Source of the DNA: Dactylonectria macrodidyma
Lineage: Eukaryota; Ascomycota; Sordariomycetes; Hypocreales; Nectriaceae
NCBI GenBank assembly: GCA_020744425.1
Contig: JAGMUV010000002.1
Span: 5,438,501-5,502,500, forward strand
DNA length: 64,000 nucleotides
Reading direction: 5' to 3'
The translations under genes and the position numbers were made by a program. Shown here piece after piece: positions 1-9,427 of the stretch. Positions within the stretch are counted from its first letter, which is position 1. Every line of letters starts with the position of its first letter. The notes under the pieces were generated by a model. It ran no database searches, was not told the DNA's origin, and saw nothing but the letters and a program-made list of their open reading frames with translations.

Positions 1-647
1 CGCGCCTGATGTGACCGAGAATTTCCCACGGGAATTAGCGAAAGCCTGAGCTGCTTCAGGGGTTTGCTAGCTGAAGCTTCCTCGATCGCGGACTTGACCT
101 CCCTCGCGGTGCGGCCGGAGTCGTGCAACTTCCCGGGCATTTGGCCAAGCGAAAACCGGAGCTCCAGGCGCCCCCGTCTTAGTTACATAGTGGAATAGAT
201 TGGCCGGGCCGGCCGGGACTTTTTGCTCTGAGTGCATTATCATTAGACCTTGAATTACAAATGGTAAACCTTGTCTACCAAAGCCTCTCAACGTGGTCTA
301 GGCGCATTGTGCCCTGGATCTTTAGCGTCGTCTTGCTGCCAACGATACACAAATGGAGCAGAATGTCTCATAATTAACTTTTCCAGGGAGGAACAGATGG
401 GGCCTTGTGAAGCAGACAGTAGGGAGGTCACTCTGTAGGCATTGAATCGCGTTGGCGTGCACAGCCCACTAAAGGCCGTGTTCGAAATTGCCGTGCAAGG
501 TACCCTGGCCGTTCTTGCGTCTTGGGGAGGTTTAGAACATTTTAGACTTTCTAGGCCTTTTCCGGACCTGCCGGGTCTGCGAGAATTCGTGATCCTTGAT
601 TTCTGTTGTTCGTATTTCACGATTCAGTGGGCTGGGTTTGAGACGCG
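1..647. other. No supported gene in the left edge segment
   Basis: Mixed-composition DNA without an interpretable coding sequence. Short open frames on both strands (for example minus 288-620 and plus 442-654) overlap each other and show no recognisable motif. The right end is the promoter of the hydrolase gene. Confidence 0.5.
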
Positions 648-654
648 TATATAA
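648..654 (+). promoter_or_regulatory. TATA box of the hydrolase gene
   Basis: TATATAA lies 97 bases before the ATG at 751. It is followed by a pyrimidine-rich leader (CTTCTTACC just before the start), as expected of a fungal core promoter and 5' UTR. Confidence 0.55.
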
Positions 655-750
655 TCTGCTCACTCATCTCCCTATTGGATAGTCACCAGCAGACAAGCTG
701 TTGTATCTCATCAGACCTTAGCCACTCTTAACCCTCACCTTCTTACCAAA

Positions 751-1617
751 ATGATCTTCTCATCGCTTGTTGCATGGGCTGCTGTCTTCGGCGGTACCAA
801 TGCCCTAGCCATCCGCCAAAATACCCCAGTCTGGCTCACTCTTCCTCCAACACCAGAACTTCCGTCTCCTATTAGCACCAAAACAACTCTCATCAATGGT
901 GTTCAGCTGTGGATGCAGAAGTATAATGAAAAGGCTAACGCCACTCCTATTGTGATGGACCACGGCGGCCTTGGTTACTCGGCTTATTTCGGAGCCGTCA
1001 TCTCCCGACTCGTTTCCGAAGGCCACTATGTTATTGCAGTCGACCGCCGAGGCCATGGCCGTTCAACCTTCAACGCTAACGATGTCTTCACTTATGACCA
1101 GATGGCCAATGATATTCATGCTCAACTTGCTGCTGCCGGCATCAAAGAGTATAACGTCGTCGGTTGGTCAGATGGTGCCATGACTACGCTCGCTGCCCTA
1201 ATCAACTCTACTACTGCGAAGCCTATAAAGAAGGCCTTCATCTTCGGCGGCGCCGCAACTCCTGAGCAGTCCAATGCTACGTTTTCCGACACGGCAATCT
1301 ATGCCGAGTTTGTTACCCGGTGCCGCACCGAGTACGCTCAATTGCAACCCAACGCGAACTTCACCCTTTTCGGAACCAAGGTCGGCACCATGGAGGCTAC
1401 GCTGCCACAGTTCACGGACGCACAGCTCGGCACCATCGATGGAAGCAGGGTTATAATTGTCGGAGCTGAGCACGAGGAGGCGATCAACCTGGATGTGCCT
1501 GCGAAGCTGCACGCAGCCATCAAGGGTAGCAAGATCCAGATCCTGCCTGGCGTGAGCCACTTCGCACCAGTACAGAACCCGGACCAGTTCACCGCTGCCG
1601 TGGAGGCCTTCTTTTGA
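751..1617 (+). CDS. Secreted alpha/beta-fold hydrolase
   Basis: A single-exon protein of 288 residues. Residues 1-20 form a typical signal peptide (hydrophobic core, ending ALA), so it probably acts in the secretory pathway or outside the cell. The alpha/beta hydrolase fold is clear: an oxyanion-region HGG at 71-73, a DRRGHGRS strand-turn at 98-105, the nucleophile elbow GWSDG with Ser140, and the C-terminal GVSHF with His270. Where the acid of the triad is expected (HDE in relatives) the protein has HEE at 241-243, so Glu242 may replace the usual Asp. The length is normal for the family. Substrate is unknown; esterase, lipase-like or C-C hydrolase are all possible. The start has a CAAAATGATC context and sits behind a TATA box. 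The family call is firm, the reaction is not. Confidence 0.9.
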   Translation: MIFSSLVAWAAVFGGTNALAIRQNTPVWLTLPPTPELPSPISTKTTLINGVQLWMQKYNEKANATPIVMDHGGLGYSAYFGAVISRLVSEGHYVIAVDRRGHGRSTFNANDVFTYDQMANDIHAQLAAAGIKEYNVVGWSDGAMTTLAALINSTTAKPIKKAFIFGGAATPEQSNATFSDTAIYAEFVTRCRTEYAQLQPNANFTLFGTKVGTMEATLPQFTDAQLGTIDGSRVIIVGAEHEEAINLDVPAKLHAAIKGSKIQILPGVSHFAPVQNPDQFTAAVEAFF

Positions 1618-2069
1618 ATATTTAATGAAATAGAGAGTAAGAGTAATTGCATAGTTGGAAAGATTGGAAAGAGGGCAAAAAATGACTGAGATTCGAGAAA
1701 TGAAAACTATGAAACTGGTGAAATCTGCAAAAGAGGAGCTCCATACAGATTGCATGGATTAATGTGCGCTATAGCTACCAACAGAAACCTATGGCATTTT
1801 TCCTAGCTGCGTCAAATGTACATCGATAAGCTTATTTCCTATTTAATTGTACATAATCTAAGGTGTACTTTGTTCATTTGACTCTATGAATGGCTTCTAC
1901 GGCAATGTTTTACCTTAAAATCCGACCACATTGTTTAAACTCCGCCTCGATTCCGTACCTAATTATATTGAAATCGTACATCCTGCTCTGAATGCAAATA
2001 TTTCGATTCGGAAGTCGAGCACCTCCTTCAAGTTGCCCGGAACAATCCGTCAACGAATTTATTTCGATC
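1618..2069. other. Intergenic, hydrolase 3' flank
   Basis: A+T-rich 3' flank of the hydrolase gene followed by unannotated sequence up to the reductase relic. I see no gene in it. Confidence 0.5.
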
Positions 2070-2676
2070 ATGGAAACGCAAAATATCAAGTATCTCGTTC
2101 TAGCACAAGGTATCCCCTTTGGTACTAACGGTCACTATAAAACCGACTATAATAGAGCCTACCAAGGTGATGATCACTCCATAGCCTCTTGGATCGGGTT
2201 TAGATGGTGCAGGAACTGTTGAAGCCGTGGGAGAAAAGGTAGAGTGCTTTGGACCAGGAGATATGGTCCTGGCATTGTTTACTTTCGGAGATCATGGCGG
2301 ATCATTCCAGGAGTTGCCGAAGTACATGAGATGGTGACCAAAATTCCTGCCACATGGCAATTTGAAGATGCAGCAACTCTAGGGTGCGTTTCCCCGAGTC
2401 TTTCCAACATCCTTTGCTCCCGGATTGGTCTTCGCACCGTCATTTCAGAGCTGCAACTTTGATGCTGATATCTGGTTCTACAGAATAAGTTACATGACAG
2501 GCATCGTTGCACTTGGAATTGGCTTGAAAATTCCACTGCCATTTATTGAATATGGATCAACCACTGGCTTTGACCTACAGTCCGCTTTATGTTTGGTGAG
2601 AGTTCCGCCCTTGGCGCTGCCACAATCCTATGGAAGGAATGTGATGCTATTTCCAGAACCAACTAGTCCTAATCAT
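2070..2676 (+). pseudogene. Medium-chain dehydrogenase/reductase (enoyl-reductase-like) pseudogene
   Basis: A relic of a zinc-independent MDR protein, the group that includes trans-acting enoyl reductases of fungal polyketide pathways. One frame reads GLDGAGTVEAVGEKV and then GPGDMVLALFTFGDHGGSF, the N-terminal GroES-like core. It hits a stop at about 2336, and another frame continues with VTKIPATWQFEDAATLG, the conserved strand before the cofactor domain. A canonical intron is still recognisable at 2384-2483 (GTGCGT to TTCTACAG). After splicing the frame gives TGIVALGIGLKIPLP and a glycine-rich STTG, then loses similarity. It therefore has at least one frameshift, one in-frame stop (about 2174) and no cofactor or C-terminal half. 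The ATG at 2070 is only a possible start. It is probably dead. Confidence 0.7.
2384..2483 (+). other. Preserved intron in the MDR pseudogene
   Basis: Donor AGG|GTGCGT and acceptor TTCTACAG|AA, with a GCTGAT branch-like site 20 nt before the acceptor. Joining the flanks in phase gives AATLG followed by ISYMTGIVAL, which follows the MDR family pattern. Confidence 0.6.
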
Positions 2677-2732
2677 TGAATAAGCTGCTATTCCTACCTC
2701 TGGCCAGTTGTCGAACTGACATGGTAAACATC

Positions 2733-4134
2733 TCAAGCCTTCTTCTCTTCGGTTAAGTCGTTTTGCGGGGGCTGGACGTGCGTGGAAGCGAGGAATCTGA
2801 CTGCATTGTCGGAGCCCACGTTCCTCTCGAACTCGGATTCGTCTTTGTTGGACAATTCGAAAAGCATGACCATTGCTATCCCGCGTACTTCAGGTGCTGG
2901 CGATTGCGTCGCAAGATGGATAAGTTTGTGTGGTAGAGACTCCTCTTGACTGGACGATGCGGCCTTGTCTTGGCCAGACCGCAGGAGACGTGCGCGCAGT
3001 CGCGTTTGCGCCCCGGTCGACTCAGATTGCGCCAGGCGAAGCAGAGCAATGAATAGTGACATGAGCTCTCTTCCACCCCCGGCCCCGTAAGCAGTAATAC
3101 TTGAGTCTAGTATGTCTGTCAACTTATCCACGGCTGATTCTGGAAATGATTGACTCGCTTGAATTGGGATGGAAGCAAGACATGCAACTAGTGATGTGAT
3201 AGGCGATTGTAGGGGCGGCGTATTTATTGGGGCTTTGTCAAGCACATCCAGTATTGAGGCAAGAGAATCGAGGAATCGATAAGCTTGTGTCTCGTAGTGC
3301 AGCGACAGGGTAGACAGCAGTGCGAGGGTCGCGGTACCAGACATCGCAAGACTACTGGATGGCTGCGACGCCGCTTCCCCGTGACGTGCAACGTTCTACA
3401 AAGTATTAGTGTTTGCACCCGAAACAGATCAAGATAACGGGGAAGACATACTCGATTGATAATCCCCGCAAGGTCATCATGCTCGAAATTGGGCCCAAGA
3501 TCCAGGTTAGTGCCTGTCGAGCAGTGAAGCAAGATACTGGCAGTGTATAATTCGTCGTCGGGAGCCCCGTCCTACCACAGATTTAGCCACCTGATAGACC
3601 CTTGGCGATGCCATGCAGAGATGAGACTACCTTCATCAGGCTTATTGTCTGTTTTGCGTAACCCTCATCCACGAACACCTGCCTCGATGGTATCGACCGA
3701 AGCAAAACACTGGTGAGACACCTCAACGCGGTACGCCATTCGCGGAAGGCGCTATTCCCAAAGGCATAGCGACCAAGGGCACATACTCCGCGCTTGGCGA
3801 AAAGCAGATGCAGAACTTGGTCGGTGGCAGATTTGGTGCGATAGAGAAGTCTTTGGAGCAGCTCCTCGCGCTCTGTAACCGCATACATTAGAGACCGCGC
3901 AGGATGCAAAAACAATTAGAGGTATTAAACATGGCCACATAACGGGCACGAGATGATTCATTTACCTGCGCTTGTACTCACCTCCGTCCCAGCCTCTAGG
4001 ACCTCGAGGATTTCTTCGACCTCGTTCCGAATTTCTACCCGGGCGCAAGGTCAGCGTCGGATCCAGGCGGCCCTCCATGGCGCTATTCGTGAAAGAGGCA
4101 TCCACCCACCCGCTTCAGCCTCGACAGTTGCCAT
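2733..4134 (-). CDS. ric8: RIC8-type guanine nucleotide exchange factor/chaperone for G-alpha subunits
   Basis: Five exons on the minus strand: 4110-4134, 3966-4034, 3631-3872, 3452-3571 and 2733-3395. They give an in-phase product of 372 residues. Introns are 56-93 nt with good signals, for example a GCTGACC branch site in intron 1 and ACTAATAC in intron 4. Family matches are the armadillo-type stretch WRTALRCLTSVLL...RQVFVDEGYAK and the C-terminal MLFELSNKDESEFERNVG followed by a short tail, as in fungal synembryn/RIC8. The protein folds and activates heterotrimeric G-alpha subunits in the cytoplasm. It is clearly shorter than typical fungal RIC8 (about 450-500 residues), mostly in the N-terminal half. 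Exon 2 could end at an upstream GTGAGT (3983), but only the donor at 3965 keeps the frame with the normal acceptor. Confidence 0.75.
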
Positions 4135-4747
4135 GATGTACTGGTAGGGCGTCGATTATTGATGAGCCGGGGCAAAATCGATGATAATCGACACGCGGGG
4201 AAGCGTTGGTGTGTGCAGCTGTCACGTGATGGCGTCAAGATCCCAGTCAAACAAAACCCATGCCGCTTCTGCTCTTGACAGCATGGTTCATTGCGATATC
4301 CCTTTTCTCTATATGTTCTCCAGTATTTGTTGTTATTGTCTGTAACCTTCTGTATTCCGCTTGCAACTTGCCTCGCGGCTTGCCTCTACAGCTTGCTTAA
4401 GCTGTTTTGTCAGACTATTTGATCAAGCCGCTTGTGTAGCTACTCGATCAAGCTGCTTGCTCTGTTGCCTCATGACTGTTCGAATTCTTAAGCAAGCTAC
4501 ATATCTAGGTAGCCACGTCAAACTGAGTGCATGTACTCAAACTTGCCGCAGTTGGGACATTAATCTCTTAGGTATCTAGACTTTTTCGTAGCTAATGAAA
4601 CAAGTATAAGTGAATTTCTTTAACTTCATGAGGCGCTTAGGATGTCTCTGGCTGCTATATCTTGCCATCATTTAGCAGTATCGATATCGCTTCTCCCCGA
4701 GGTTGTACAGCTCATGTCGATGCCAGTCGTATTGCACTTGATCCCAG
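4135..4747. other. Intergenic between ric8 start and DUF7730 gene end
   Basis: Holds the presumed ric8 promoter. A CACGTG palindrome (bHLH-type site) sits at 4223-4228 within TCACGTGA, about 90 bases upstream of the ric8 start. From 4360 to 4470 there are loose repeats of GCTTGC and GATCAAGC motifs. No gene is seen. Confidence 0.5.
4223..4228. promoter_or_regulatory. CACGTG E-box-like site upstream of ric8
   Basis: A perfect palindrome CACGTG about 90 bases before the ric8 start codon. Fungal bHLH regulators recognise this motif; its use here is only inferred. Confidence 0.35.
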
Positions 4748-6363
4748 TCAGTCAACATCGGAACGGTGTATCTGAAAAAACTTACTTCCTCGGTCGAGAT
4801 GAACCTCGTCGATGGGCATGTGAATCCAGTAGCCCTTTCGAAGGCCGTCACTTTCAGACCCACCTTCTTGATTTGCATTTAGAGCACCCGTAGTTGGCGT
4901 TGCTGCATCGAGATCTCGCTGCGTCCGAGGTATTTCTCTCCAACATCTCAATCCTTCGATATCTGCCCTCTCCGGTTTTGTTATTTCTTTACCTTGCTTT
5001 TCGACTAATGCTAGATCAATCTGCTCGTACCAGTCCCATTTGGAGCACGATATTGTGACTTCTGTGCTAGGTGGCACGATCCTGTCGAGAAGGCGGTCAA
5101 TCGTGGGGAGTAGGTGATTATGTAGCTTGTCGGCCAGAAGAGTTTTACTCGTGTATGGCCAAATGAGTCCAACTGACTCATCCATTTCACCATACGTCAG
5201 CCTCTTGAAGGTAATGCGGAGGTAGACGAGTGCCGGGAAAACGGGCTCAGCAGAGGCAGACTCGGGTTGCAAATCGCGCTTGTGGAGGCTGGTGAAAGCC
5301 AGACTGAGTGGCAGTTGCTTCGGATGCCATACAAGTTCGAGGGATGTCAGCTCCGACACTCTTTGTTTCGGAATAACATCCTGGAGACTGCGGAGGAGAG
5401 CAGGCGATGCAATGTGAATCGTGTTGGTGCTGTACAGAATATGGGTGCCCTCCACGTAGCTGATCGGGCTGAATCAGTGCATTGATCCTCGTTTGTTTCA
5501 ATGTTTTTAGGAGAGCCGGTATTCCATCATGCACACTGATAGGACGAGGCCTGGAGTACTCACGCATTTCGGCACGATAATATCCACCCCATGATACCAA
5601 TCTGACAATTCTTCGGCCACACACCAGGCCATTCTTTGCACAACCCAGTTCCAACTAGACAGTGATCGACGTCAGGTTCGCGAAAGTGTCCCCAGGGATA
5701 GTTGCGCCTCCTTCCAAGTGGCAAATGCGTCCCGTCGGGCGGGTAGCGATGGCAAATGCAGCTGAACCACCTCCATGCCATTTCCTGGGAATGGTCCAGA
5801 TGGGAGTTGGTGGACAGGCTTTTGGAGTGTATTCTGGCATGGATTGCCCACGAAGGATATGGTTTCTCATTAACTAAAATCAGAGGCCGTTCAAAACGCA
5901 AGTCCATGTGAACTGTGCGGTCGCCGAAGGCAAAAAGCTGGATGGAATGGCGAATCTCAGCTGGGAGGTTGAAAAAGAGATCTTTGGTCTTTGTTGGGAG
6001 GTCGGAAGTAGCTGCCCGGGAGGGAGGCCGCGTGAGAGGACAACGCGATGTCCGCTTTGCAGCGGGTTTAAGAAACCTCGACCTGAAGTCGTCGTCACGC
6101 CGCTTGCACTCTCGACGGGCTCGGTGATATGGACCCCATGGGACAATGCGCCACCAGACAAAACGCGATATTCTATAAATTTTGACGAACGAGAGGGAAA
6201 ACACCATACCGATGGTGGCAATAACAGCCAGGATGAGGCCTGGCAACGCCCTGAAGAAGCCTCCAGCCCTGATTCGGGTGACGACCGCTGGCCAGCCATC
6301 CCAGAATTCGGCAACCTCGTCGCCGATGGAGAGCGTTGGCCACTGATAATTGCTGGTCGTCAT
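4748..6363 (-). CDS. Membrane-anchored DUF7730 (F-box-associated-like) protein
   Basis: Two exons on the minus strand, 5564-6363 and 4748-5459, separated by a 104-nt intron (GTGAGT to GATCAG). They join in phase at SCRNA|YVEGTHILYSTNT and give 503 residues. Residues about 37-62 form one strong transmembrane helix followed by a basic stretch. From about residue 125 the protein follows the fungal DUF7730 pattern: FFNLPAEIRHSIQLFAFGDRTVH, a WRWFSCICH stretch, MGWILSCR and SELTSLELVWH. Function is unknown; such proteins are numerous in Pezizomycotina and resemble F-box-linked recognition modules. The upstream in-frame Met at 6609 is less likely than 6363 because the added residues are low-complexity. 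The exact C-terminus is uncertain: a perfect GTAAGT at about 4787-4792 could start another intron. Confidence 0.72.
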
Positions 6364-6690
6364 GGCGGAGGAATTGAGTAAGCAGACGAAATGCCTTGAA
6401 GCTGCGCCGTTGTCGGATTCATGCTGCAACGCGCTCCCGAAATGATTGCATGAGGAGAAATGTGGACTGAGTCGTTCCAATGATGTCTCATGCTCGCCCG
6501 GCCTAAACTGCCGCCGATCCGCGCAGCAGGGGTTCACATGCTTGGTAGCACCACGCCACAATCTGGGGCCACCAAGAAGGAATAACATGAAGGGGGCTTC
6601 CTCAACCAATGGGGCTCCACTTGTGAGTAGACAGGGTTACTTACCAAGCCAACGGTTTCTTTTGAATTAGGTGAAGCTGTGATAAAGATG
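6364..6690. other. Upstream region of the DUF7730 gene
   Basis: Presumed promoter of the minus-strand DUF7730 gene. I see no independent gene. Composition starts to shift toward A+T near 6660-6700. Confidence 0.5.
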
Positions 6691-6789
6691 CCTAGTTTGG
6701 AAGGTTAATTGAGAAGTCTCCGAGGCTAATAGGAGCATAATATGACCATAGAGACTGAATGTTACATCTATTAACTATTAAGACTGAAG

Positions 6790-6890
6790 AAGTCTTAAAG
6801 GCTCGGATATCTAGCAAGCCGGTCTTAAAGACCCGGCTTTCTAATAAGCCAGTCTTAAAGACCTAGATCCCTTAGGATCTAGTCTTAAGA
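6790..6890 (+). repeat. Three-copy 30-bp tandem repeat at the block edge
   Basis: The core RGTCTTAAAG occurs at 6791, 6821 and 6851, with a partial copy at 6881, so the period is exactly 30 bp. Each unit is partly palindromic (AAGCCGG...CCCGGCTT). It sits right at the transition into the A+T-rich block. Confidence 0.6.
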
Positions 6891-8267
6891 GAACATTATT
6901 ATAATTATAAAAGTAATTTATAAATAGGTTTATTATAAGCCTTTAGTTAAATAGAAATTAAAAGCTTTTATTTATATTATAATATACTTTTTTTATTAAA
7001 TATAATAATTATAAGCTTAGTTTATTTATAATTATAATAAATAATATTCTTAAATTAAGTTATTTTATTAGACTTTTATTAAAATTATTTCTTTAATTTA
7101 AATTTATAATTTAGCTTTTTTAAATTAGTTTTTTAAATTAAAATATTAACTTTTATTATTATTTATAATTATTTATAATTATTTATTATAATAAGTATTA
7201 TTAATATAAAAGCCTTTTCTTAAGCTAAGTTTAATAAATTTAATAATTAAAAATATTAAATAGTTAATATTTAAAAATTAGCTATTATAAAAGATATTTA
7301 AGATTTTATTAATTCTTTTAAAGAAAATAAAAAGTCTTTAGCTTAATTAATTTTTTTTATAATTATAAATATTAAACTTAAAGTAATTAAGCTATTTAAA
7401 TTAATTTTAAATTAAAGGATTAATTTTAATAACTTTAAAAAATAGTATTTTAAAAATATTTAAATTTATAAAAAATACTAAAAGGTATTATTCTTTATTT
7501 AAAATTAAATTATTTTAATTATTAATAATTATTAAAATATTATTAATAATAAAAATAATATTATAAAAGAACTAGCCTTTTTATAAGTTTAAATTTAATT
7601 AATTATTTAGTTTTATAAAAAAGAAGTTTTTAATTAATATTAAATAGCTTTTAAAAAGCCTAATTAAATTAAGACTAAAGACTAAGTTATAAGTTAATAA
7701 AAGGTTTTTATAAAAGCTTATAATTTAAGCCTTTTTAATTTTAAAAGTTTTAAACTAATTCTAGACTTTTTAAAAAGTTATTAAAGTAATAGACTTAACT
7801 TTTATTAATATTTAAATAAATAAGATTTAATATAAAGTATTAAAAAGTAAAAAAGATTAAAAAGCTAAGATTTTAAATAGTATTAAGATTAATAAGCTAT
7901 TTAAAAAATAAATTATAAAAATAAAAGTATTAAAAGAGCCCTTTTTTATATTTTAAAAAACTGGCTTTTTTAAGCTTATTAAATCTAATAAATTTAAAAG
8001 ACTAAAGATTTCTTACTTTTATAAAAAATAGCATTTTTATTTAAAATACCCTTATCTAATTATATTTATTTACTTAGTTAAATAAAAGCTTAATTAAAAT
8101 ATAGAATTTTAAATTAATTAATAGCTTTAAGACCTTATTATAAAATAATAAGTAAACTGAGCTTAATAAAGATAAAAGCTTAAGAATATTTAATTAAAAG
8201 CTTTAAAAGCTATTATAAATAATAAGAATAAAGGCTATATTAAAAGCAGCTCCTTTACTAACCTTTC

Positions 8268-8446
8268 TCTTTAGATTATACAGCTATTAGACTAATAGCT
8301 TAACTATAAGCTAAGTCTTTAGACTATATAGCTATTAAATTAATAACTTAATTATAAGCTAAGTCTTTAAACTATACAACTATTAAACTAATAGCCTAAC
8401 TATAGATTAAGTCTTTAAATTATATAATTATTAAATTAATAATAGG
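8268..8446 (+). repeat. 48-bp tandem repeat inside a decayed element
   Basis: Units beginning TCTTTAGAYTATA start at 8268, 8316 and 8364, with a partial fourth at 8412. The period is 48 bp, a multiple of three, and each unit reads as a 16-residue repeat (SLDYTAIRLIA...) once TAA codons are taken as mutated CAA. It was probably a protein repeat in the old element that hosts the Copia insertion. Confidence 0.5.
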
Positions 8447-9204
8447 GTTAGTAACTAAGTTAATAATTAAAATAATAGCTAGCTTAAATAATCCTATTTA
8501 TAGCTTTTATTATAGCTATTTTAATAAGAGTTTATTTACTTAAAGATTCCTTTATTTTTAATTTTAAATTAAATATATATATTTATAATAACTTCTTATA
8601 CTTTTTATTTTATTAGCTCTTTAAAAACTCTAAGCTTATCTTTATAAGTAAATTTAAATTATAAATCCTAAGCTATAATTAAATTAACTTATAGCTTAAA
8701 AATAGGCTCTTCTAACTTAAATAAGTAATTTATATTCTGGGTTTTTATATAAATATTATTTTATTAAATTTTATAATTCTAACTAAATATAATTACAATT
8801 TAAAAATAAAAGCTATCTTTTAAAAAATAAAGACTAGTTTCTATACTTAATATTACTGTTATTAATAAGTTATTAAATTTAATAAAGTTAGACTAATTCT
8901 AGCTATAGTAATTATTATAGCCTTTATTAATTAAAGCAGATTAATAAGCTTATTAATAGTAGCTATAGCCTCTTTTAAAGACCTTAAGGCACTTTAGATA
9001 GTTAAATTTATTCTTTAATATTAATATCTAAGCTATTTAAATACTTAAGCTTTTAAATATTTTATAAATTAAACCTTAGGGATTTATATTAAAGGACTTA
9101 TTATAATAGATTATAAAGCCTATTCCTTTACTAAGGCTAGTAAATAGGTCTTTTAATAAAGCTTATAAATAATAACTTTAAGACTTTATTAAAAGGTCTA
9201 TATT

Positions 9205-9427
9205 TATTAGATTTAAGCAGCATGTATAGCACCTTAGTTATTAAGAGCCTATATATATATATATTATATATATCATCATCTAGGCTGACCCCGCAGCAGT
9301 CAGAAGTATTATATGTAGTATTTACTGCCTTCCTATTTAGGCTGTGCTTAGCATGCCCTTAGTAATTACACGCCTAACTAAGGTCACTTAATCATATGTA
9401 TAACTATATGCACGATCTATTCTAATA
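9205..9427 (-). repeat. Copia 3' LTR (223 bp)
   Basis: Same length and order as the copy at 14664-14886. The minus-strand polypurine tract adjoins its right edge, which makes it the 3' LTR. Confidence 0.82.
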
